NCBI GenBank assembly: GCA_943371235.1
Contig: CALRTZ010000069.1
Location: forward strand, 1 to 10,415
Direction of reading: 5' to 3'
Origin: CAJBVG01 sp943371235
GTDB taxonomy: Bacteria; Bacteroidota; Bacteroidia; Sphingobacteriales; Sphingobacteriaceae
DNA length: 10,415 nucleotides
Shown: piece after piece, positions 1 to 6,662 of the stretch
How the letters are laid out: each line of letters opens with the position of its first letter
How positions within the stretch are numbered: position 1 is the first letter of the stretch
Made by a program: the position numbers and the translations under genes
Notes under the pieces: model-generated
Database searches by the model: none
What the model was told of the DNA's origin: nothing
The model's input: the letters and a program-made list of their open reading frames with translations, nothing else

Positions 1-2
1 AG

Positions 3-30
3 TGGTGGCACCACTTAAGTCGTGCCACCA
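3..30 (-). terminator. Imperfect 28-nt dyad, probable terminator hairpin
   Basis: TGGTGGCAC (3-11) pairs with GTGCCACCA (22-30). The intervening bases include the self-complementary ACTTAAGT (13-20), so the whole 28 nt is a near-perfect palindrome with one C/C mismatch (12 and 21). It is GC-rich in an AT-rich context and lies 43 nt past the stop codon of the minus-strand GH13 gene, which fits a Rho-independent terminator for that gene. The U-tract expected on the minus strand would lie left of position 1 and cannot be seen. A short A-run (30-34) on the other side fits a bidirectional terminator. A second, smaller dyad, AGTGGT-GGC-ACCACT (1-15), overlaps it. Confidence 0.55.
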
Positions 31-72
31 AAAACAGTAAGAATCATTCTAAATTTCATGCATTTTCATATT

Positions 73-1896
73 CTATTTCAGGTCGATAATCATCAATTCT
101 TTTGCATCGATCGATATAGTTTTTAAATCCACTCCTTTTTCGTTTATCATATTTTTCCCAAATGTTTTATTTTTCAGTATATCTTGAAAACGAATCGTAT
201 TAATATTTTTTGCTTCTTTGTTACTATTGTAAATAATTAACGCAGCAGCTCCACTTACACTATACCTAGCAAATGCATAAATTCCATCTTGAGGAATAAA
301 TTGCATCATCTTATTTTCATTAAATGCTAGATGATTTTTTTTCCAAGTTTGAATTTTGCTGATGTAATTAATTAAGTCATTTTCTTCTTGGCTTCTATTT
401 TTTGCTTCAAATTTATTGATGGCATCACTTGGCCAACCTCCACTAAAATCTTCACGAATAATTCCGTGTGAACCTTTTCCTTTCATCAATACTTCTGTTC
501 CGTAAAATATACATGGAATACCACGCATGGTTAGTAACATACCTAATGCTACTTTTAGTTTAGAAGCATCGTTGTTAACTTGAGAGAGGAAACGATCTAA
601 ATCATGGTTATCTAAAAACGTAACATGATGAAACGGATCTTTATATAAAAAATCTTGTGATAAACTATAATATAATTTAGACACTCCTTCTGTCCAACCG
701 AAATCTTGATTTACAAATTCATCCATTGCAAAACAAAACTGAAAGTCTAATACATGCTGCATTTCTTGATCGTAATGTTTTTCTTTTGGAGCGAAGTAAC
801 TTTGCAAAGGCACCGCATGCTCCCAAATTTCACCGAAGATGCTCATCTCTGGAAATTCCTCTCTAATGGCTTGGTACCACAGTTTCATAAATTCTTGGTC
901 GGGATAAGTATACGTGTCTATTCTGATGGCATCAATTTCTGCGTAGTACAACCACCATAAAGTTTGTTGAATCATGTAACGAGCCAATGCAGGATCTTTC
1001 ATATTCAAATCAGGCATTCGTTTATCAAACCAACCTTCGGTAAATATTTTTTTATCGTAGCTTGAAGCGTATGGGTCGAGCAAGGTATTGGCTCTGTAAT
1101 TAGTTCTAGTAAAAGTATCGAACTGATGAATGAAGTTAGGGAACGGTTTATCTTTTACCATCCAATGTTGGTCACCTATGTGGTTAAACACTAGATCGAT
1201 TACCATTTTCATTCCACGTGCATGTGCAGCTGTAGATAAATTTTTATAATCATTATTTGTTCCAAAACGAGGATCGGTTTTATAATGATCGGTAATTGCA
1301 TATCCATGATAAGACGCTTCTGGTTCGTTATTTTCTTGGAATGGAGTTAGCCAAAGAGTATTAAACCCTACACTTTGTATGTATGTTAAATTATTTTCGA
1401 TTCCTTTTATATCACCACCATGTCTGCCAAAGGGTTCTTTGCGATTAACCGTTTTTTCTTCCATTTTTTCAAACACATCATTTGTTACATCACCATTCGC
1501 GAATCTATCTGGCATAATGAGATACACTAAATCTGTTTGATTTAATATTGGTTTTTTAAAACTTGGTTTTTCTTTTAGTTCGTATTTAAGTAACAGTTTT
1601 TTCTTCTTGATGATAAACTCAATTGGAATGATGTTGCCTAAAAAATTTCTAGGGATGCTTAAATCTAACATCATATAATCAATACTGCTGCTTGGATATC
1701 TTTTTAATATTTTGATAGCATCAGAAGGCATATTTATTTTCGCATCACGTATTTCTTTTTGATGAATAATTAATTGCAGAACGGTATCTTCCATTCCTTT
1801 ATACCAATGAGGGGGGAATGTTTGAAAGTTCTGAGCCTTTGTAATGTTTGCGAAAGAAATGCAAACTATAAAACTGAGTAGTAGTATTTTTTTCAT
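73..1896 (-). CDS. Predicted periplasmic GH13 cyclomaltodextrinase/neopullulanase-like enzyme
   Basis: This 607-residue enzyme should hydrolyse alpha-1,4 (possibly alpha-1,6) bonds of imported maltooligosaccharides or cyclodextrins, the job of SusA in Bacteroides. Residues 1-21 form a signal peptide ending KA|Q, with no lipobox and no T9SS tail, so a periplasmic location is inferred. Residues about 27-110 match the cyclomaltodextrinase N-terminal domain (PPHWYKGM, then LQLIIHQKEI). The GH13 barrel follows: region I DLVFNH (234-239), region V MPDLN (294-298), region II with nucleophile D327 (RIDTYTY), region III with acid/base E356 (FGEIWEH), and region IV with D432 (FLDNHD). The catalytic triad is complete. 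A C-terminal beta domain runs from about 525. MPDLN is the region-V variant described for a group intermediate between oligo-1,6-glucosidases and neopullulanases. The start ATG sits 12 nt after a terminator hairpin and has no clear Shine-Dalgarno sequence. Exact substrate is not determined. Confidence 0.93.
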   Translation of the reverse strand: MKKILLLSFIVCISFANITKAQNFQTFPPHWYKGMEDTVLQLIIHQKEIRDAKINMPSDAIKILKRYPSSSIDYMMLDLSIPRNFLGNIIPIEFIIKKKKLLLKYELKEKPSFKKPILNQTDLVYLIMPDRFANGDVTNDVFEKMEEKTVNRKEPFGRHGGDIKGIENNLTYIQSVGFNTLWLTPFQENNEPEASYHGYAITDHYKTDPRFGTNNDYKNLSTAAHARGMKMVIDLVFNHIGDQHWMVKDKPFPNFIHQFDTFTRTNYRANTLLDPYASSYDKKIFTEGWFDKRMPDLNMKDPALARYMIQQTLWWLYYAEIDAIRIDTYTYPDQEFMKLWYQAIREEFPEMSIFGEIWEHAVPLQSYFAPKEKHYDQEMQHVLDFQFCFAMDEFVNQDFGWTEGVSKLYYSLSQDFLYKDPFHHVTFLDNHDLDRFLSQVNNDASKLKVALGMLLTMRGIPCIFYGTEVLMKGKGSHGIIREDFSGGWPSDAINKFEAKNRSQEENDLINYISKIQTWKKNHLAFNENKMMQFIPQDGIYAFARYSVSGAAALIIYNSNKEAKNINTIRFQDILKNKTFGKNMINEKGVDLKTISIDAKELMIIDLK

Positions 1897-1908
1897 ACTG
1901 AAAGGTAC

Positions 1909-1940
1909 AAAAAAAAGACCTCAATTTCTTGAGGTCTTTT
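1909..1940 (-). terminator. Intrinsic terminator after the four-repeat binding-protein gene
   Basis: AAAAGACCTCAA (1913-1924) and TTGAGGTCTTTT (1929-1940) form a perfect 12-bp stem. Read on the minus strand, the loop is GAAA (a GNRA tetraloop) and the stem is followed by more U, so the RNA ends in a run of eight U (1916 down to 1909). This is a textbook Rho-independent terminator 22 nt after the stop codon of the upstream gene. It is directional: on the plus strand the sequence after the stem is not a T-run. The U-tract ends only 12 nt before the ATG of the downstream GH13 gene. Confidence 0.85.
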
Positions 1941-1962
1941 CTAAAAAATTATCTAACAAAGA

Positions 1963-3696
1963 TTAACGAACCATTAATTTTAATGAAGCATTTTCGTTTC
2001 TATCATTTTGAATAGTTACGAAATAAATACCTGCATTAAGATTTTGTGTGTTTACGTTAATTGATTTTTCTGAAACATTTGAATATTTAGCAACTACACG
2101 ACCTGTTACATCTGTAACATTTACTTGATGTACAGTAGCATTATCGTTAAATTCAATAGTTGTAGATTCTGAACTTGGGTTAGGGAACATTCTTACAGCA
2201 GATGACTCTAATTTATTATTTTCTACACCTACCATGTTGATTGCTGTACATGTATTGAATACAAACGCAACTGTTTTAGTATTTGCATCAGTACGCTCGT
2301 ACACACGGTTCCAACCACCAACGCCATTATTAACAACACAACCTCTGTCTGAAGTATCTGAGAAATTTTCAACATTTGCATTGTTTGATACTGGTCCGTT
2401 AGAGAACTGGAACGCGAATCCCGGAGGGCACATGTTAAAAGTAGTTTCGTACATACCAATTTGACCTACAACAGGAGTCATTTTAATAGCACCTGATTGC
2501 CAGTTTGGTTGAGTAAAGTTACCCATGATAAATACATCACCATTTGGATCAGGAATTTCGTTTGATAAATCAACAACAAATCTCACATTAGCAGGAGCCA
2601 CAACTGGTCCACATGCTGTTTCTTTATCAAAACATACTAAAGTTAATACAGTATCTGAACTTAATTGTTGTTTACGATTTGCAACACCTTCCCAACTTGG
2701 ATTTCCTCCAATTAATTTTCTGAATTTGTATTCTACTTCACCTGAATCAATAGGAACTGTAACTGAATAAATTTTGCTACCAGCTGAAATTGGTTTTAAA
2801 ATAGTACCACCAGCCCAGTTGTTAATTTTACCACCAGCAACGTCAACAGAATCAAACTCACATGCATTAGACATGTCAACTCTAAAAGTTACGTCATATA
2901 CAGGAAGTGGAGCCGAAGGGCAATCGTCACATGAACTGAAACAAACTCTAGTTAATACTGAGTCGTTAGTAAATGTACCAAAAGTTCTGTTGCCATTAAC
3001 TGCACAAGAAGAAGGTACGTTTTCAGCACCACCCCATGAATTGTCGTTTACAAATTTATATTCAGTAGCACCACCAGTAGCACCCGTAGCTGCATAACCA
3101 ATATGCTCATAAATATTACCTGTAAATGCACCATTTCCTGCGTAGTTTAACATACGTGATTTTGATGGATCCCAACCTTGGAAATCACCAGCTACATGTA
3201 CGCCATTAGTGCTTACTGCTGTAACTAATTTCATGTTTACTCTAAAACGAATTGCTTTCATACCAGCTGGAGCTGATTGTCCGAATCTGATAGCAGGTAA
3301 CATTAAGGTATCTGTACCTGAAGTAGAGTTAACCCAAGACCAACGGTTAGAGTTACCGCCACCTACTTGAGAGATTGCAGGTGCATTTTCAGCGCCTGGC
3401 CAATCATTACCATTAATAAATTTGAATTCGTACACCAAGCTTGGAGCTAAATCCAATACTACCGTGTAAATGTTATCAGCATCTGGATCTGTTAATGCAT
3501 TTGATGCTGCATCCCAGTTAACCATGTTTGGGTTTTCAAAAACACCATCATAGTTAACATCTTTAAAGTTACCTGGCATATGTACGCCATTTACACCAAC
3601 GGTTTGCCCCGTCATATCTACACGGAACATTACCTTACGTGCTTGTGTTCCTAGCGCTAAACCTGCTAGTACAACTATAAGTAATAGTTTTTTCAT
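1963..3696 (-). CDS. T9SS-secreted protein with four starch-binding-like repeats
   Basis: This 577-residue protein has no recognisable catalytic motif and most likely binds starch or glycogen-like glucans outside the cell. Residues 1-19 are a signal peptide (cleavage near TQA|R) with no lipobox cysteine, so it is not a SusE/SusF-type lipoprotein. Four tandem beta-sandwich repeats start with the same strand: VMFRVDM (22-28), IRFRVNM (149-155), VTFRVDM (269-275) and VRFVVDL (371-377). Repeats 1-3 share a later YEFKF/EYKF strand followed by a Trp (W99, W221, W335). VAGDFQGWDPS (168-178) and the EYKFVND strand resemble CBM48/AMPK glycogen-binding modules, hence the function call. Residues about 498-577 form a T9SS type A sorting domain (MFPNPSSE, VTDVTGRVV, LNAGIYFVTI, final LKLMVR). 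Cysteines occur only in repeats 2-4, so disulfides are possible there. The gene heads the minus-strand arm, is divergent from the amylase-susC-susD operon and ends at a terminator. Sugar specificity is inferred. Confidence 0.88.
   Translation of the reverse strand: MKKLLLIVVLAGLALGTQARKVMFRVDMTGQTVGVNGVHMPGNFKDVNYDGVFENPNMVNWDAASNALTDPDADNIYTVVLDLAPSLVYEFKFINGNDWPGAENAPAISQVGGGNSNRWSWVNSTSGTDTLMLPAIRFGQSAPAGMKAIRFRVNMKLVTAVSTNGVHVAGDFQGWDPSKSRMLNYAGNGAFTGNIYEHIGYAATGATGGATEYKFVNDNSWGGAENVPSSCAVNGNRTFGTFTNDSVLTRVCFSSCDDCPSAPLPVYDVTFRVDMSNACEFDSVDVAGGKINNWAGGTILKPISAGSKIYSVTVPIDSGEVEYKFRKLIGGNPSWEGVANRKQQLSSDTVLTLVCFDKETACGPVVAPANVRFVVDLSNEIPDPNGDVFIMGNFTQPNWQSGAIKMTPVVGQIGMYETTFNMCPPGFAFQFSNGPVSNNANVENFSDTSDRGCVVNNGVGGWNRVYERTDANTKTVAFVFNTCTAINMVGVENNKLESSAVRMFPNPSSESTTIEFNDNATVHQVNVTDVTGRVVAKYSNVSEKSINVNTQNLNAGIYFVTIQNDRNENASLKLMVR
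2248..3636 (-). repeat. Four tandem beta-sandwich module repeats (protein level)
   Basis: The four modules cover roughly residues 21-137 (nt 3286-3636), 148-258 (2923-3255), 267-358 (2623-2898) and 370-483 (2248-2589). Repeats 1 and 2 are closest: both contain NGVH(M/V) followed by (P/A)G(N/D)F, and (D/S)W(P/G)GAEN. The codons for NGVH share the 11-mer tgtacgccatt on the plus strand at 3197-3207 and 3581-3591. Repeats 2 and 3 share a closing LT(R/L)VCF strand. Repeat 4 is the most diverged but keeps VRFVVDL, FIMGNFTQPNW and a FAFQF strand. Boundaries are approximate and were set by eye. Confidence 0.8.
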
Positions 3697-3757
3697 AATG
3701 ATTTTTTAATATTTGTTTGAACCAAATTAGTACATAAATATGGTATCTCAAAATTTT

Positions 3758-3774
3758 AGTGTAAAAAATACACT
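3758..3774. promoter_or_regulatory. Operator-like palindrome 1 (AGTGTA-N5-TACACT)
   Basis: A perfect inverted repeat with 6-bp arms, AGTGTA (3758-3763) and TACACT (3769-3774), around a 5-bp all-A spacer. It lies 61 bp upstream of the minus-strand start codon and 74 bp upstream of the plus-strand one. The same arms with the same spacing recur at 3794-3810, which makes a dimeric regulator's binding site likely. The regulator family is not assigned: the centre lacks the CG typical of LacI-family sites. Confidence 0.62.
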
Positions 3775-3793
3775 ATCTATAATAATTCTAAAA

Positions 3794-3810
3794 AGTGTAA
3801 TTTTTACACT
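3794..3810. promoter_or_regulatory. Operator-like palindrome 2 (AGTGTA-N5-TACACT)
   Basis: A second copy of AGTGTA-N5-TACACT (arms 3794-3799 and 3805-3810, spacer ATTTT). Here the symmetry extends to 9 bp per arm, AAAGTGTAA (3792-3800) and TTACACTTT (3804-3812). Its centre is 36 bp from that of copy 1, and it ends 38 bp before the amylase ATG, where a repressor could block transcription of the plus-strand operon. The longer dyad could also form a small RNA hairpin if transcribed, but it has no adjoining gene end, so a terminator is unlikely. Confidence 0.65.
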
Positions 3811-3848
3811 TTCTTATTTTTTCTTTAATTTTTTATTAAATTGCATTT

Positions 3849-6653
3849 ATGTTTGGTTTAATATTTAGGTTAAAAAAGGGTTTTTACGTGCTATTTGCAC
3901 TCCTATTGCTTTTTTGTAATACAAAGGCTCAAGTGGTTACTATTAACCCCACTTTTGCTACTCAATTTGATCAGGTTACGGTAATCTATGATGCCACAAA
4001 AGGGAATAAAGCCCTACAAGGGCAATCTGTAGTTTATGCACACACAGGAGTAATTACCAATTTAAGTACCACTCCAAGCGCTTGGCGTTATGTACAAGGT
4101 AATTGGGGCACCGACGATGTAAAAGTAAAAATGACTAATATTGGTAATAATCTATTTTCAATAACTTATACCATAAATACATTTTATTCGGTGCCAGCAG
4201 GAGAGCAAGTATTAAAACTTGCTTTTGTTTTTAGAAACCAAAGCGGTTCCATAGTTGGAAGAGAAGCAGACGGGGCAGATATTTTTGTAAGTATTTCAAA
4301 CGGTGCTTTTCAAGCTAGGTTTGAAACTAACAATGCCCAATTAATAAAAACAACTCAAGCATTCAATATAAAAGCCATTACTTCTTCAAAAGCAAACCTC
4401 AAATTATATAAAAATGGTGTTGAGTTAACTTCTATAATTAATGATTCAATATTGAATTATATTGAACCTGCAAATACAAATTCACTTGGTAAATACACCT
4501 ATGTATTTGAAGCTTTTAAAAATGGTAATTTCTTCCGTGATACCATTTACACTGTATATAGAACTACGCCTAGCATTGCCAGTGCACCAATAGGTACAAA
4601 AGATGGTATCAATTACCTTTCTGATACCTCTGTTATACTACAATTACATGCACCTTTCAAAGAATTTGTATTTGTAAATGGTGATTTTAATAATTGGGAG
4701 TTCGACACCAAATACTACATGAAAAAAAGTCCTTCAGGGCAAAAATTTTGGTTGCAAATTAACGGCCTTACCAAAGGTCAGAATTACAGATTTCAATATG
4801 TAGTTGACTCTACACAAATACGAATTGCTGATGTGTATGCTGAAACATTATTAGATCAAAATAACGATCCCTTTATACCTAACATCACTTACCCAAATTT
4901 ACTCTCTTACCCATCTGGAAAAACTTCTGAATATGTATCAGTTTTAAATACTCAAAAAAATAATTTCAATTGGTTACATTCTGATAATTTTATTCGACCT
5001 GCAAAAGAAAAGATGTTTATTTATGAATTACATCTAAGAGATTTTATTGCGCGCCATGATTTTCAAACCTTAAAAGATACTTTAGCTTATTTATCAAAAT
5101 TAGGAATTAACACAATTGAATTAATGCCGATAAATGAGTTCGAAGGTAATGAAAGCTGGGGTTACAACCCTTCTTTCTATTTTGCAGTAGATAAATATTA
5201 TGGTACAAAAAATGCCATGAAAGCATTTGTAGACGAGTGTCATAAATTAGGGATTGCAGTGGTCATTGATATGGTGTTAAACCATTCCTTCGGGCAGAGT
5301 CCAATGGTTCGTTTGTATTTTGATAAAACAAACAATCGCCCAAGTGCAGATAATCCTTGGTTTAACCAAACAGATAAACATCCTTTTGGAGTAGGTTACG
5401 ATTTTAATCATGAAAACCAAGTAACCAAAGATTTTACAGATTCAGTCATTAAGTTCTGGATACAAGAGTATAAAATTGATGGCTATAGATTTGATTTATC
5501 AAAAGGCTTTACACAAAAAAGCACCACAGATGTAGGGGCTTGGGGTGTATACGATGCCGGTAGAATTGCTATATGGAAACGTATATATAATAAGGTAAGA
5601 ACATACGATTCTACTTGTTATTTAATACTCGAACATTTTGCTGATAATACAGAAGAAAAAGAACTTGCCGATTATGGATTTATGTTATGGGGAAATATGA
5701 ACCATAACTATAACGAAGCTACCATGGGGTATGTAAGTACGAGTAATTTAAATGGTGGCGATTATAAATCTAGATCTTGGACGAAGCCACATTTGGTTAC
5801 CTATGCAGAAAGTCATGATGAAGAAAGATTGATGTATAAAAATATTCAATTTGGAAATTCTTTAGGTGGCTATAATGTAAAAACGTTGAAAACAGGATTG
5901 CGTAGAATTGAAGCAGCAATGTGTTTTTTAATTCCACAACAAGGACCAAGAATGATATGGCAATTTGGAGAGTTGGGCTATGATTATTCCATAGATTTTA
6001 ACGGACGTGTAGGGAATAAACCAATTCGTTGGGATTATTTAAATGATGCCTCACGAAAAAGAATTTACGAAGTAACGTCGATATTGGGTTGGTTGAAAAA
6101 TACACAGCCATCTTATTCAACAAGTAACTACACATTTAATGCAAGTGCAGGACTGAAATTATATAAAGTAACAGATGCAAGTTTAAATACAGTGTGTGTA
6201 GCCAATTTTAATGTTAAATTAGATTCTATAATTCCAGTATTTCAACATACAGGTGTATGGTATGAATTATTTACAGGTGATTCTATAAATGTTTTAGATG
6301 TACAACAAAGAATTAGATTACAAGCAGGTGAGTATAAATTTTATGTTGATAAACAATTAATACCTCCAACAACCCTTACATCGACTAAAGCAAAAAACAA
6401 GAATACAATTGATGTAGAAATGTATCCGAACCCTGTGATAGAGGAAATTTACATGGAGTGGACATCAACTGAAGCGCCAGTATTTATTGAGGTGTACGAT
6501 TTGTTAGGAAAGAAAGTATTTAACAAGAAAATTAATTCAAGTAATGGATTTGAAGTAATAACTAAAGCCGAATTAAATTTAACATCAGGAACATATATTA
6601 TCAATATTCAACAATCAGAAAAAACGTATAAACAAAAAATAATAATCCTATAA
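3849..6653 (+). CDS. T9SS-secreted multidomain GH13 alpha-amylase-like enzyme
   Basis: This 934-residue enzyme probably cleaves starch outside the cell. Residues 1-27 are a signal peptide ending KA|Q. Residues about 29-150 form a beta-rich domain (HTGVI, W79, GNWGTDD, FVFRN, DGADIFV) resembling starch-binding modules of the CBM25/26 kind. Residues about 151-240 look Ig-like. A CBM48-type module follows (about 260-330, VNGDFNNWEFD). The GH13 barrel (about 385-740) has region I DMVLNH (474-479), region II nucleophile D549 (DGYRFDLSKGF), region III acid/base E595 (LILEHFAD) and region IV D657 (YAESHDEER), so the catalytic triad is intact. Regions III and IV depart from classical amylases (EHF, and SHD instead of NHD). 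A beta domain (about 755-835) precedes a T9SS type A sorting domain (about 855-934; MYPNPV, VYDLLGKKV, LTSGTYIINI). It is the first gene of the operon, and susC starts 9 nt after its stop. Whether it acts on amylose, branch points or pullulan cannot be told. Confidence 0.93.
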   Translation: MFGLIFRLKKGFYVLFALLLLFCNTKAQVVTINPTFATQFDQVTVIYDATKGNKALQGQSVVYAHTGVITNLSTTPSAWRYVQGNWGTDDVKVKMTNIGNNLFSITYTINTFYSVPAGEQVLKLAFVFRNQSGSIVGREADGADIFVSISNGAFQARFETNNAQLIKTTQAFNIKAITSSKANLKLYKNGVELTSIINDSILNYIEPANTNSLGKYTYVFEAFKNGNFFRDTIYTVYRTTPSIASAPIGTKDGINYLSDTSVILQLHAPFKEFVFVNGDFNNWEFDTKYYMKKSPSGQKFWLQINGLTKGQNYRFQYVVDSTQIRIADVYAETLLDQNNDPFIPNITYPNLLSYPSGKTSEYVSVLNTQKNNFNWLHSDNFIRPAKEKMFIYELHLRDFIARHDFQTLKDTLAYLSKLGINTIELMPINEFEGNESWGYNPSFYFAVDKYYGTKNAMKAFVDECHKLGIAVVIDMVLNHSFGQSPMVRLYFDKTNNRPSADNPWFNQTDKHPFGVGYDFNHENQVTKDFTDSVIKFWIQEYKIDGYRFDLSKGFTQKSTTDVGAWGVYDAGRIAIWKRIYNKVRTYDSTCYLILEHFADNTEEKELADYGFMLWGNMNHNYNEATMGYVSTSNLNGGDYKSRSWTKPHLVTYAESHDEERLMYKNIQFGNSLGGYNVKTLKTGLRRIEAAMCFLIPQQGPRMIWQFGELGYDYSIDFNGRVGNKPIRWDYLNDASRKRIYEVTSILGWLKNTQPSYSTSNYTFNASAGLKLYKVTDASLNTVCVANFNVKLDSIIPVFQHTGVWYELFTGDSINVLDVQQRIRLQAGEYKFYVDKQLIPPTTLTSTKAKNKNTIDVEMYPNPVIEEIYMEWTSTEAPVFIEVYDLLGKKVFNKKINSSNGFEVITKAELNLTSGTYIINIQQSEKTYKQKIIIL

Positions 6654-6662
6654 ATAATAATT

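Larger units (their letters stand above)
3697..3848. promoter_or_regulatory. Divergent promoter region between the two Sus arms
   Basis: This 152-bp, very AT-rich interval separates the start codons of the minus-strand binding protein and the plus-strand secreted amylase, so it must carry promoters for both. It holds two identical-spaced palindromes (listed separately). No full match to the Bacteroidota -7 element TAnnTTTG was found. The nearest minus-strand candidates, each with one mismatch, are AAATTTTG (3756-3749) and TATTTATG (3740-3733). For the plus strand only TAATTTTT (3798-3805), inside the second palindrome, comes close. None has a convincing TTTG at -33. Neither start codon has a strong Shine-Dalgarno sequence, as is usual in this phylum. 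Confidence 0.7.

Noticed and set aside
2774..3097. 107-codon plus-strand open frame opposite the binding-protein gene
   Set aside because: It lies antisense to a region with clear repeat structure and secretion signals on the minus strand, shows no recognisable domain, and neighbouring antisense frames (2234-2464, 2525-2770) are the same kind of shadow.
1963..3696. Annotation as a SusE/SusF lipoprotein
   Set aside because: The N-terminus lacks a lipobox cysteine and the C-terminus is a T9SS sorting domain, so it is at most a functional analogue.
3758..3810. Palindromes as LacI-family (MalR-like) operators
   Set aside because: LacI-family sites normally have a central CG and little or no spacer; here the arms flank a 5-bp A/T spacer, so I leave the family open.
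3792..3812. The 9-bp dyad as a transcription terminator
   Set aside because: It lies between two divergent start codons with no gene ending into it; an operator is the simpler reading.
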